Of a DNA stretch of 19,329 bases, positions 7,761 to 15,156 are shown one piece after another. The stretch spans positions 1-19,329 of the forward strand of contig JBAJNN010000033.1 in assembly GCA_036881905.1 (NCBI GenBank). Reading direction: 5' to 3'. The DNA comes from JBAJNN01 sp036881905 (GTDB lineage Bacteria; Pseudomonadota; Alphaproteobacteria; Rhizobiales; Im1). A program made the translations under genes and the position numbers. Numbering within the stretch: the stretch's first letter is position 1; the number at the start of each line of letters is the position of its first letter. The notes under the pieces are model-generated. The model was not told where the DNA came from and ran no database searches. It was given only the letters and a program-made list of their open reading frames with translations.

Positions 7761-7832
7761 ATGTTGCGTCTCATTTTCAACATATGATAAGGCTTTTTAC
7801 TGTCTTTCGATGTTGCGTCTCATTCTCAATAT
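7761..7832 (+). promoter_or_regulatory. Two tandem palindromic operator-like boxes of the sit operon
   Basis: Box 1 (7761-7783) is ATGTTG-N11-CAACAT. Box 2 (7810-7832) is ATGTTG-N11-CAATAT. The 11-nt cores are CGTCTCATTTT and CGTCTCATTCT, so the 23-mers differ at only two positions. Starts are 49 bp apart. An AT-rich -10-like TATGAT (7783-7788) abuts box 1, and the sitA start codon is at 7889. Read on the other strand, the TTGAGAATGAGACGCAA part of box 2 resembles Fur-family 7-1-7 sites. Alphaproteobacterial sit operons are commonly controlled by Mur (a Fur-family Mn sensor) or MntR. Repression by such a metal sensor is therefore the likely role; which one is inferred, not seen. Confidence 0.65.
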
Positions 7833-7888
7833 GCGGCGCCACGAAAGGCCCTTGGTCAACGGATTTTCAGAGATTGGAGATAAGTCAG

Positions 7889-8785
7889 ATGATGCGATTT
7901 GTTTTCGCCGTGGCGGCGACGCTTGCCGTCCTGGTCGAAATCATGCCCGGGCCGGCGTTTGCCGCCGACAAGTTCAAGGTTGTCACCACCTTCACCGTGA
8001 TCGCCGACATGGCGCGCAATGTCGCCGGCAGCGCCGCCATTGTCGAGTCCATCACCAAGCCCGGCGCCGAAATTCACGATTATCAGCCGACGCCGGGCGA
8101 CATTGTAAAAGCGCAAGACGCGCAGCTGATTTTGTGGAACGGGTTTGGACTGGAACGGTGGTTTGAGAAATTCTTCCGCACTCTCAAAGGCGTGCCGGCC
8201 ATCGTCGTCACCAAAGGCATCAAGCCGATCAGCATTTCCCAAGGCCCCTGGTCCGGTGAGCCGAACCCGCATTCCTGGATGTCGCCCAGCGCCGGGCTGA
8301 TCTATGTGGACAATATCCGTGACGCTCTCGTCAAATACGATCCCGCCCATGCGGCAACCTACCGGGCGAACGCGAAAGTCTACAAGAACAAAATCAGGGC
8401 CGTTATCGCCCCGATCAGGGCCATGATCGATTCCGTTCCCAAATCGAAGCGCTGGCTGGTGTCGAGCGAGGGGGCGTTCAGCTATCTCGCGCGTGATTTC
8501 GACTTGAAGGAGCTTTATCTGTGGCCGGTCAACTCCGACCAGGAGGGGACGCCGCAACAGGTCCGCAGGGTGATTGATGTCGTAAAAGCCAATCATATCC
8601 CGGTGGTGTTCAGCGAAAGCACCATATCGCCCAAGCCCGCCCAACAGGTTGCGCGCGAGACCAACGCCAAATATGGCGGCGTGCTTTATGTCGATTCGCT
8701 GTCCGGTCCCGATGGGCCGACGCCGACCTATATCGACCTGCTTTCCGTCACCGCCAGTAGGGTGGCCAAGGGTCTGACGCAATGA
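7889..8785 (+). CDS. sitA: Mn/Fe ABC transporter, periplasmic metal-binding protein (SitA/YfeA/MntC type)
   Basis: A 298-residue cluster A-I solute-binding protein that captures Mn2+ and/or Fe2+ in the periplasm and delivers it to the SitCD permease. A signal peptide is clear: a short basic start, a hydrophobic core, then PAFA-ADKF near residues 24-30. The four expected metal ligands are visible: His63 (EIHDYQ), His128 (NPHSWMSP), Glu194 (SSEGAFSYL) and Asp269 (YVDSLSG). The His-rich loop typical of ZnuA is absent, which favours Mn/Fe over Zn. The start is the first of two adjacent ATGs, with GGAG 9 nt upstream; the second ATG is equally possible. The stop overlaps the sitB start (ATGA). It is the first gene of a four-gene operon behind two operator-like boxes. 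Confidence 0.93.
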   Translation: MMRFVFAVAATLAVLVEIMPGPAFAADKFKVVTTFTVIADMARNVAGSAAIVESITKPGAEIHDYQPTPGDIVKAQDAQLILWNGFGLERWFEKFFRTLKGVPAIVVTKGIKPISISQGPWSGEPNPHSWMSPSAGLIYVDNIRDALVKYDPAHAATYRANAKVYKNKIRAVIAPIRAMIDSVPKSKRWLVSSEGAFSYLARDFDLKELYLWPVNSDQEGTPQQVRRVIDVVKANHIPVVFSESTISPKPAQQVARETNAKYGGVLYVDSLSGPDGPTPTYIDLLSVTASRVAKGLTQ

Positions 8786-9717
8786 ACAGGCATGACTCGA
8801 TCGCGATACCCTCCCGCGTCTCTCAACGATCGGGGGAGGGGCTCTACGTCAACGGAGCCACGGTGGTTTATCGCAACGGGCATAATGCGTTGCACGATGC
8901 CAGTTTCCGCATTCCGACCGGAACCATCACCGCCCTGGTCGGCGTCAACGGTTCGGGCAAATCCACGCTGTTCAAGGCGATCATGGGATTTCTTCGCCTG
9001 ACCGCGGGAAAAATTTCCATTCTTGGCCAACCGGTTCGCGCCGCGCTCAAAAAAAACCTCGTGGCCTATGTTCCGCAAAGTGAGGATGTCGACTGGAATT
9101 TTCCGGTTCTCGTCGAAGATGTGGTCATGATGGGCCGCTACGGCCATATGGGCATGATGCGCATTCCCCGCCAGGCCGACAGGCTGGCGGTCGATGAGGC
9201 GCTCGCCCGAGTCACCATGAGCGATCTGCGCGACCGCCAGATCGGCGAACTGTCCGGCGGGCAGAGAAAACGCGCCTTTCTGGCCCGCGCCCTGGCGCAA
9301 GGAGCTCGCGTCATATTGCTCGATGAACCTTTTACCGGCGTCGATGTCAAAACCGAACAGGCGATTATAGAGCTGCTTTGCGAGTTGCGCGACGATGGAA
9401 GGGTTATGCTGGTCTCCACCCATAATCTCGGCAGCGTGCCCGAATTCTGCGACCGGGCGGTGTTGTTGAAGAAAACGGTCCTGGCTCATGGGGCGACCGA
9501 AGATGTCTTCACGCAGAACAATCTCGAAAAAGCCTTCGGCGGCGTTCTCAGGCACATGCCACTGCACCCGCGCGAAGAAGACAGGCCGGGCGCACGGCCC
9601 ATCGGGGTTATCACCGACGACGAACGGCCTTTCGTCGTTTACGGCGAGACTCCGGCACAAGGCGATAACCCCGGGAAGCGGGCGCATCGGGGCGAAAATC
9701 GCCGGGAGCATGGCTGA
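8782..9717 (+). CDS. sitB: Mn/Fe ABC transporter ATPase
   Basis: A 311-residue nucleotide-binding subunit that powers SitCD. The Walker A motif is GVNGSGKST (residues 54-62), the Q-loop lies in YVPQSEDVDWNFPV, the signature is LSGGQRKR (157-164), Walker B is VILLDEP (177-183) with catalytic Glu182, and the H-loop is STHN (His214). The order and the DVDWNFPV motif after the Q-loop are typical of SitB/YfeB/MntA-type ATPases. The C-terminal 50 residues are a charged tail beyond the ATPase fold, as in some SitB homologues. The start overlaps the sitA stop by 4 nt and its stop overlaps the sitC start by 1 nt (TGATG), so the genes are translationally coupled. Confidence 0.94.
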   Translation: MNRHDSIAIPSRVSQRSGEGLYVNGATVVYRNGHNALHDASFRIPTGTITALVGVNGSGKSTLFKAIMGFLRLTAGKISILGQPVRAALKKNLVAYVPQSEDVDWNFPVLVEDVVMMGRYGHMGMMRIPRQADRLAVDEALARVTMSDLRDRQIGELSGGQRKRAFLARALAQGARVILLDEPFTGVDVKTEQAIIELLCELRDDGRVMLVSTHNLGSVPEFCDRAVLLKKTVLAHGATEDVFTQNNLEKAFGGVLRHMPLHPREEDRPGARPIGVITDDERPFVVYGETPAQGDNPGKRAHRGENRREHG

Positions 9718-10574
9718 TGTCTTACCTTCTGGAACCCTTTCACTATGGCTATATGCTCAACGCCATGGGGATCTGCGCCGTTGTCGGGGCCATGTGCGCC
9801 TTTCTCTCCGCCTATCTGATGCTTAAAGGTTGGTCGCTGATCGGCGACGCCTTGTCGCATTCCATCGTGCCGGGGGTGGCCGGGGCCTATATGTTTGGTC
9901 TGCCGTTTTCGCTCGGCGCCTTTTTCGCCGGCATCCTCGCCGCCGCCACCATGCTGTTTTTGAACCAGCGCACCAGACTCAAGGAAGACGTCATCATCGG
10001 TCTGGTCTATACTTCGCTGTTCGCTCTTGGTCTGTTTATGATTTCGCTCAATCCGACGGCGGTCAATATCAAGACCATCGTCCTCGGCAACATTCTCGCC
10101 ATCGCCCATGGCGACATCATACAGCTGGCCATCATCGGCTGCGTTGTTCTCGCGGTGATGATCGCCAAATGGAAAGATATGATGGTGATGTTTTTCGATG
10201 AAAACCATGCCCGTTCAATCGGGATCGACACCACGATTCTCAAAGGCGTTTTCTTCACGCTTCTGGCTGCCGCGACCGTTGCCGCGCTCCAGACCGTCGG
10301 CGCCTTCCTCGTCATCTGCCTGGTGGTCACCCCGGGGGCGACGGCCTATTTGTTGGCGGACCGTTTTGAGCGTCTCTTGGTCATTGCCGTAGCGATCGGC
10401 GCGCTGACCAGTTTCCTCGGGGCCTATTTGAGCTATTTCGCCGATGGTTCCACCGGCGGTTTTATCGTCGTTTTGCAAACGCTAATTTTTCTTGCGGCCT
10501 TTTTCCTCGCGCCCAAACACGGCACTCTGGCGGCGAAACGCCAGGCTGCAAGGGCTTGCGCGGGTGACGTTTAA
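9717..10574 (+). CDS. sitC: Mn/Fe ABC transporter permease, first subunit
   Basis: A 285-residue ABC-3 family membrane protein with about eight hydrophobic segments. The cytoplasmic coupling-helix region GDALSHSIVPGVAGAYMFG (residues 43-61) and GAFLVICLVVTPGATAYLLADRF near residues 200-222 are characteristic of metal-type permeases. It pairs with SitD to form the heterodimeric channel for Mn2+/Fe2+. The ATG overlaps the sitB stop codon by one base. It is similar to the next gene (both carry LKGW...GDALSH and PGATA-LL), the usual outcome of permease duplication in sitABCD operons. Confidence 0.93.
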   Translation: MSYLLEPFHYGYMLNAMGICAVVGAMCAFLSAYLMLKGWSLIGDALSHSIVPGVAGAYMFGLPFSLGAFFAGILAAATMLFLNQRTRLKEDVIIGLVYTSLFALGLFMISLNPTAVNIKTIVLGNILAIAHGDIIQLAIIGCVVLAVMIAKWKDMMVMFFDENHARSIGIDTTILKGVFFTLLAAATVAALQTVGAFLVICLVVTPGATAYLLADRFERLLVIAVAIGALTSFLGAYLSYFADGSTGGFIVVLQTLIFLAAFFLAPKHGTLAAKRQAARACAGDV

Positions 10575-10587
10575 GGATAACCGATCG

Positions 10588-11619
10588 ATGCACGCTCTCG
10601 ATGTTGTGTTCACACCGTTCCAGTTTGCATTCATGCGCCATGCGTTTTTGATCTCGTTGCTGGTGTGTATCCCCGCCGCGCTGTTGTCGTGCTTTATCAT
10701 CCTCAAAGGCTGGGCTTTGATGGGCGACGCTCTCTCGCACGCGGTGTTTCCCGGAGTCGTTATCTCCTATATCTTCGGCTGGCCCTATGTTGTCGGTGCG
10801 TTTGTCGCCGGTTTGATCTGCGGAATGTCTTCCGGGGCTTTGAAGGAAAACAGCCGGATCAAGCAGGATACGGCGATGGGGATCGTGTTTTCCGGCATGT
10901 TCGGCTTCGGGCTTGTCCTGTTTGTCAAGGTTCAGAGTTCGGTGCATCTCGACCATATTCTGTTCGGCAACATGCTGGGCGTCAGCCCCTCAGATATTGC
11001 CACCACCGCCATCATCGCCGTCTTGACCGTCGCCATTGTCGCCATGAAATGGCGCGATCTCCTGTTATATGCCTTCGATCCGGCCCATGCCCAGGCCATC
11101 GGGTTGCCGACCAAAGCGCTCAATTTCGGCCTCCTCGCCTTGCTGTCTTTGAGCGTTGTCGGCGCGTTGCACGCCATCGGCGTCATTATCGTCGTCGCCC
11201 TGCTGATCGCCCCCGGGGCCACGGCGTTTCTGCTGACCCGCAAATTCGCTTCGATGCTGATCGCCTCTGTCGGTATCGCGATCGTGAGTTCGCTGTGCGG
11301 CGTCTATGTGAGCTTCTTCCTCGACAGCGCGCCGGGCGCGACCATCGTTCTTCTCATGACCGGGGCGTTCATCGCCACGCTGATCGCGACGCTCAGCCGG
11401 CAGAGCAGGGCTTCACGCGCTCTGGCCGATCGCCCTGTCGGGGGCGGGAAAGGTTATCTCAACCGTCGTGCCATGCCCGGGTTTGCTCAATATGGCGAAA
11501 GCGGCGTGATTGGCCTCGACCAAGGCCTTGGCCAACGACAGGCCGAGACCGGCGCCGGGGATCGTCCGTTGCCGCTCGGGGGTATCGACGCGCTGAAAGG
11601 CGCCAAGCGCCCGGGTTAG
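10588..11619 (+). CDS. sitD: Mn/Fe ABC transporter permease, second subunit, with an unusual C-terminal tail
   Basis: A 343-residue ABC-3 family permease. The core (about residues 1-272) has the expected helices and motifs, including LKGWALMGDALSHAVFPGVVISYIFG and VVALLIAPGATAFLLTRKF. ATG 10588 has AAGGA (10573-10577) 10 nt upstream and lies 13 nt after the sitC stop. Typical SitD proteins are about 270-290 residues. Here about 70 further residues follow TLSRQSRASRAL, rich in Gly, Arg, Pro and Gln and without hydrophobic segments. This tail is read from the strand opposite the 3' end of the convergent kinase gene, a 207-bp overlap. Loss of the original stop is the simplest explanation. The permease core looks intact and probably functional. 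Confidence 0.9.
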   Translation: MHALDVVFTPFQFAFMRHAFLISLLVCIPAALLSCFIILKGWALMGDALSHAVFPGVVISYIFGWPYVVGAFVAGLICGMSSGALKENSRIKQDTAMGIVFSGMFGFGLVLFVKVQSSVHLDHILFGNMLGVSPSDIATTAIIAVLTVAIVAMKWRDLLLYAFDPAHAQAIGLPTKALNFGLLALLSLSVVGALHAIGVIIVVALLIAPGATAFLLTRKFASMLIASVGIAIVSSLCGVYVSFFLDSAPGATIVLLMTGAFIATLIATLSRQSRASRALADRPVGGGKGYLNRRAMPGFAQYGESGVIGLDQGLGQRQAETGAGDRPLPLGGIDALKGAKRPG

Positions 11620-12351
11620 GTTGGCCTCCGCCATGCCGATCCCGTTATCTCGAACCTTAAGGCGCACCGTCCCCCGATCGCCCGGGTCGAGCAAGATGCC
11701 GACCGTGCCGCCCGATGGCGTGAATTTGATGGCGTTGGACAAGAGATTGAGGATGATCTGGCGGATAGAGCGCCGGTCGGCCATGATGTCGGGCAAATGT
11801 TTGGGGCAGTCGATTGTCAACTTTATACCGCCTTTTTCGGCCTCATCCCTCATGATGCGAACGCAGTGTTCCGCGATGTCGGCAAGGCGGACGGCGGTCA
11901 AGTCGGGTTCCCATCGTCCTGCTTCCACCATGGACAGGTCGAGAAGGTCATTGACAAGGGCGAGCAGATGTTCGCTGCTGGCGTGAATATCCTCGATATA
12001 CTCCTGGTAACGGGCATTGCCGATGGCGCCAAAGCGCTCCAACCGCATGATTTGCGAAAAGCCGTGTATGACATTGAGCGAGGTTCGCAATTCGTGGCTG
12101 ACAGTGGCCAGGAGTTGCGATTTCCGCGCATTGGCCCGCTCCGCCGTGTTACGCGCCGCGCGTAATTTCGCTGCGCGGCCTTTCCATGGCATAAGCGCGC
12201 CGATCCCCGTCCATGTTCCCGTCCATGAGCGCGAAGGCGAGCTTTTTGGCCTCTCTGCGTCATCGCTTGGCGGTTTCATCGGTGTTTCACATCCCGCGGC
12301 GGCGCGCCCCGGGCGATTTTCCGCTCCAGCCGGCAATCCCTCGCTTGTCAT
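11413..12351 (-). CDS. Sensor histidine kinase without a recognisable sensor domain
   Basis: A 312-residue protein with HisKA and HATPase_c domains. The phospho-acceptor is His86 in SHELRTSLN, where the usual Pro after T is Ser91. GFSQIMRLERFG and DIHASSEHLLALVNDLLDLSMVEAG complete the dimerisation helices. The catalytic domain has the N box LNLLSNAIKFTPSGG (Asn206), the G1 box DNGIGM (235-240) and the G2 box GAGLGLSLAK (266-275). Residues 1-70 are low-complexity and polar, with no PAS, HAMP or membrane segment, so the protein looks N-terminally truncated relative to PAS-bearing alphaproteobacterial homologues. ATG 12351 has GGGGA about 7 nt upstream. A TATACT hexamer on this strand (plus-strand 12440-12445) could be a -10 site. 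No response regulator is adjacent. It could be active, cytosolic and orphan, or an early pseudogene. Confidence 0.8.
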   Translation of the reverse strand: MTSEGLPAGAENRPGRAAAGCETPMKPPSDDAERPKSSPSRSWTGTWTGIGALMPWKGRAAKLRAARNTAERANARKSQLLATVSHELRTSLNVIHGFSQIMRLERFGAIGNARYQEYIEDIHASSEHLLALVNDLLDLSMVEAGRWEPDLTAVRLADIAEHCVRIMRDEAEKGGIKLTIDCPKHLPDIMADRRSIRQIILNLLSNAIKFTPSGGTVGILLDPGDRGTVRLKVRDNGIGMAEANLTRALGAFQRVDTPERQRTIPGAGLGLSLAKALVEANHAAFAILSKPGHGTTVEITFPAPDRAIGQSA

Positions 12352-12712
12352 TCATTTATCCCCGAAGCCGCGAAAGGCTGTCCGCGCGGCGCAAAAAGCA
12401 TCAGCCCCGCCTGGGGCCCCGTGACGCCTTGCCGCGTCGAGTATACTACCATTCCTCACACCGTGCGTGAAAATCATATGATCCGATGATAAGCTTCTGG
12501 AATCCCAAGGCGGGGTGGCGGCGGGGCGAATCAGGCCGCGGAAACAGCCCTGAAAGGCACTCTCATTCAAAACGAGTTGTCCGCCATTCACACCAAATCT
12601 GCCCTTGCGCAAGGGCAGACGGTGATCACGCCGGCCCCCCGACGGGTCTATCGCCGGTTTCGTTGACTTGGGGTCGTCTTGGTCATACGCCGCCCCTTAT
12701 GATGGGCCCCGT

Positions 12713-13964
12713 TTGATCCGCAATGCCGAAGCCGACGCTGTGCTTAGAGAGTATACCGGCCCGATTTTTCGCGTTGACGGCCTCGATAAGGCTTCGGTAA
12801 AAATTTATATTGTCAATGACGATAATCTGAATGCCTTCGTCGCCGGTGGAGCGCGTTTTCATCAATACCGGAATGCTGTTGCGGGCGACCTCGCCGAATC
12901 AGGCGATCGGGGTCTTCGCTCATGAAACCGGCCATATCGCCGGCGAGCATCTGACCCGCCGCAGCCGCCGGATCGGCAATGCCGGCGCCGGCGCAATCGT
13001 CGCCATGTTATTGAGCACAGGCCGTCGCCGTGGGCGGTGGCCTCAGCCGGGCAGGGTGCTCTCTGGGCATTCTGTGCGCCGGTGTCATGCCTGGCGGGTT
13101 AATCCCTGATCCGGCGCAATGCCCTGTCCTATGCCCGCGCGCGCGAAGCTTCCACGGATCGGGCCGCCCCTGAAATTTCTGGCCATAACCAAACAATCGA
13201 TCAAAGGCAGGGACGACCCTGTTTGAGAATAGGCCAATCGGGCATTGGCGTCGTCACGTTCACCCCTATCTCCTGACTCACCCCATGCCGCTTGAGCGTA
13301 TGCGTTATCTTGAAAACGGGGCCCGAAAAAGCCTTTATTTCAACAAGGCCGATCCGCCGGAGTTGGTGAAGCGCTCACAAGATGGCGCAGGCTAAGCCCA
13401 TGTGAGCTTTTTGAAGACTGCCTGAGAGGTTTATCCGCGAATGCCCGGGCGAATATTTCCGCACCGGCGCTCTATGCCCACTCTATCGCGGCTTTTCGCT
13501 CCGGCGACTTGCGAGGCGCCCTGACGAATATCGATCGGCTGGTCCATGACGATCCGCAAACTCCCTATTTTTGGGAAATCAGGGGCCGGGCGGTTGTGGA
13601 CTGCGGCCAGCCGAAGAGGGCCCTGAAGCCGTTGCGGCAAGCGGTTTCATTGGCGCCGGAGCCAGGGCTTATGCGCATTATGCCGGCCAGGGCATTGCCG
13701 GCTAACGGCAGATAAGGATGTGGATGCGGCGTTGAGTAAATGACGCAAAGCCCGGGCCGGCGAAACCGACTTTCCCTCATTGCCCAAGCCATTCGCCGGG
13801 GCCCATGGCTGGAAACAACACCCTTCCCATGGCTGATCCGGGAACGGCGCGAGCCGCCTTTGTTGTCCGGCGATCTTGACCTAGCGCGCAAAAAGGCCAA
13901 ACTGTTGCTCAGGCCACAGTCAAACCCTAATCGCCGCAATGGCTCCACGCCGACGATGGTTTAA
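12713..13964 (+). pseudogene. Decayed M48 metallopeptidase with TPR repeats (BepA/YfgC-like)
   Basis: Pieces of one periplasmic M48 peptidase occur in several frames. About 12713-12860 gives LIRNAEADAVLREYTGPIFR and VKIYIVNDDNLNAFVAGGARF. After a frameshift near 12860 come VFINTGMLLRATSPNQAIGV and FAHETGHIAGEHLTRRS, with the zinc motif HETGH intact. Around 13460-13710 the TPR part reads ALYAHSIAAFRSGDLRGAL then NIDRLVHDDPQTPYFWEIRG and PLRQAVSLAPEPGLMRIM. Near 13860-13964 LLSGDLDLARKKAKLLLR and, in another frame, PQWLHADD match the C-terminus. The intact family member has about 450-500 residues. Several frameshifts, internal stops and at least one shrunken middle section (13050-13440) show it is dead. 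BepA-like proteins degrade or rescue outer-membrane proteins such as LptD. A signal peptide may once have lain in 12590-12712. Confidence 0.8.
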
Positions 13965-14121
13965 ACGCCGCGTCGCGCAAATCATGAGCCGACGGTCGGG
14001 ATCGGCCTGTGGCTTTCAAGGATATTGAGGTTGCTGCACACGGGCATATGCGCTATCCATGCCTTCCCGACAACAGCGCCTTTGCGGTCATTTTTCAGGT
14101 TTGTTGACCGACCCAAAGGGA

Positions 14122-14149
14122 TTGACCTTAAAAATGCGAAGAATAGTCT
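14122..14149 (+). promoter_or_regulatory. Weak candidate promoter of the aroQ-accBC cluster
   Basis: TTGACC (14122-14127) and TAGTCT (14144-14149) have a 16-bp spacer and end 45 bp before the aroQ start codon. The -10 element is poor. Another TTGACC lies about 18 bp further upstream. Confidence 0.3.
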
Positions 14150-14194
14150 CATTGGCGTGTCGTCGCCACCTCTACCGCGACCGAATGGACGGCC

Positions 14195-14635
14195 ATGACC
14201 CAGACAGTCTTTATTCTCAACGGGCCGAACCTTAATCTTCTGGGCCGGCGGGAACCCTCGCTCTACGGCTCGGTCACGCTCGATGACATCGAGAAACACT
14301 GCCGGCGGCGCGCGGCGGCGCTCGATATGGAGATTGCGTTCCACCAGACCAACAGCGAGGGCCGGTTGGTTGACTGGATCCATGAAGCCGGCGCGTGCGC
14401 CACCGGTGCGGTTGTCAATGCCGCGGCCTATGCCCACGGTTCGGTGGCGATTCACGATGCTATCCGCGCGGTTGACCTGCGTGTTGTCGAAGTGCATTTG
14501 AGCAATATCCATGCCCGCGAGCGTTTCCGGCGTAAAAGCCTTATCGCGGCGGTTGCATGGGGAAGCATTTGCGGGTTCGGACCGCTTGGCTATGAGCTGG
14601 CGCTCGAGGCGCTGGCCAAAGGAGAGAAGCGATGA
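14195..14635 (+). CDS. aroQ: Type II 3-dehydroquinate dehydratase
   Basis: A 146-residue cytoplasmic enzyme that dehydrates 3-dehydroquinate to 3-dehydroshikimate (shikimate pathway, third step); the family forms dodecamers. The N-terminus ILNGPNLNLLGRREPSLYG is diagnostic. Catalytic Tyr24 is in SLYGS with Arg19 just before, and His101 is in VEVHLSNIHARERFR. The loop usually read as INP-A-YTHTSVA appears here as VNAAAYAHGSVAIHDAI, so the Asn is kept but Pro is replaced by Ala. The length is normal. The ribosome site is weak (only GGAC near the ATG), but homology begins at the start codon. It lies just before accB on the same strand; aroQ-accB-accC is a common alphaproteobacterial order. Confidence 0.94.
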   Translation: MTQTVFILNGPNLNLLGRREPSLYGSVTLDDIEKHCRRRAAALDMEIAFHQTNSEGRLVDWIHEAGACATGAVVNAAAYAHGSVAIHDAIRAVDLRVVEVHLSNIHARERFRRKSLIAAVAWGSICGFGPLGYELALEALAKGEKR

Positions 14636-14654
14636 TGCGACGGGCTGACACGCC

Positions 14655-15131
14655 ATGAACAAGACCAAGGCGCAGATGATCGACAAGGATCTGATCCGTG
14701 ATCTCGCCGAACTGCTCGATGAAACCAGTCTCAGCGAAATAGAGATTGAACAAAACGGCTTCAGAGTGCGCGTGTCGCGTCAGCCGCGCACTGTCGCGGC
14801 GACGGTTCCCGGCCCGGCGATGCCGGCGGTTGCGGCCGCAGGTGATCCCGCTCCCCCGCCGCCCGACCGAACCGGCCCCAGCCACCATGATGACGACCCC
14901 GATGCCGTCACTGCACCGATGGTCGGCACCGTTTATCGGGCGCCGGCGCCGGGAGAGCCGGAATTCGTCGGTGTCGGAACGCGGGTGAGCGAGGGGCAGA
15001 CCCTGCTGATCATAGAGGCCATGAAGACCATGAATCCGGTTCATGCGCCGCGTTCAGGCCAGGTTACGGCGATTCTGGTTCGAGATGGTCAGCCGGTCGA
15101 ATTCGGCGAAGCCCTGATGATCGTCAACTAA
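14655..15131 (+). CDS. accB: Biotin carboxyl carrier protein of acetyl-CoA carboxylase
   Basis: A 158-residue carrier whose biotin shuttles CO2 from AccC to the carboxyltransferase, in the first step of fatty acid synthesis. The N-terminal helix region (KDLIRDLAELLDETSLSEIEIEQNG) is typical of AccB. A Pro/Ala-rich linker spans about residues 45-90. The C-terminal biotinyl domain starts at VTAPMVGTVYRAPAPGEPEFV, including the AccB-specific thumb, and carries biotin on Lys124 in EAMKTMN. The start is 19 nt after the aroQ stop, without a strong ribosome site, which suggests coupling to aroQ. It is followed 25 nt later by accC. Confidence 0.95.
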   Translation: MNKTKAQMIDKDLIRDLAELLDETSLSEIEIEQNGFRVRVSRQPRTVAATVPGPAMPAVAAAGDPAPPPPDRTGPSHHDDDPDAVTAPMVGTVYRAPAPGEPEFVGVGTRVSEGQTLLIIEAMKTMNPVHAPRSGQVTAILVRDGQPVEFGEALMIVN

Positions 15132-15156
15132 ACTCTTCAAGGAGCCGATGGGCCTC

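Noticed and set aside
7856..8782. Long open frame on the minus strand opposite sitA
   Set aside because: Antisense shadow of a well-supported gene; its protein has no recognisable motifs and its composition reflects mirrored codon bias.
8728..9711. Long open frame on the minus strand opposite sitB
   Set aside because: Antisense shadow of the ATPase gene, with no family resemblance.
7889..11619. Zinc importer ZnuABC instead of SitABCD
   Set aside because: There are two permease genes rather than one, and the binding protein lacks a His-rich loop.
10665..11660. Long open frame in another plus frame inside sitD
   Set aside because: Arginine- and cysteine-rich out-of-frame reading of the permease gene; no motif.
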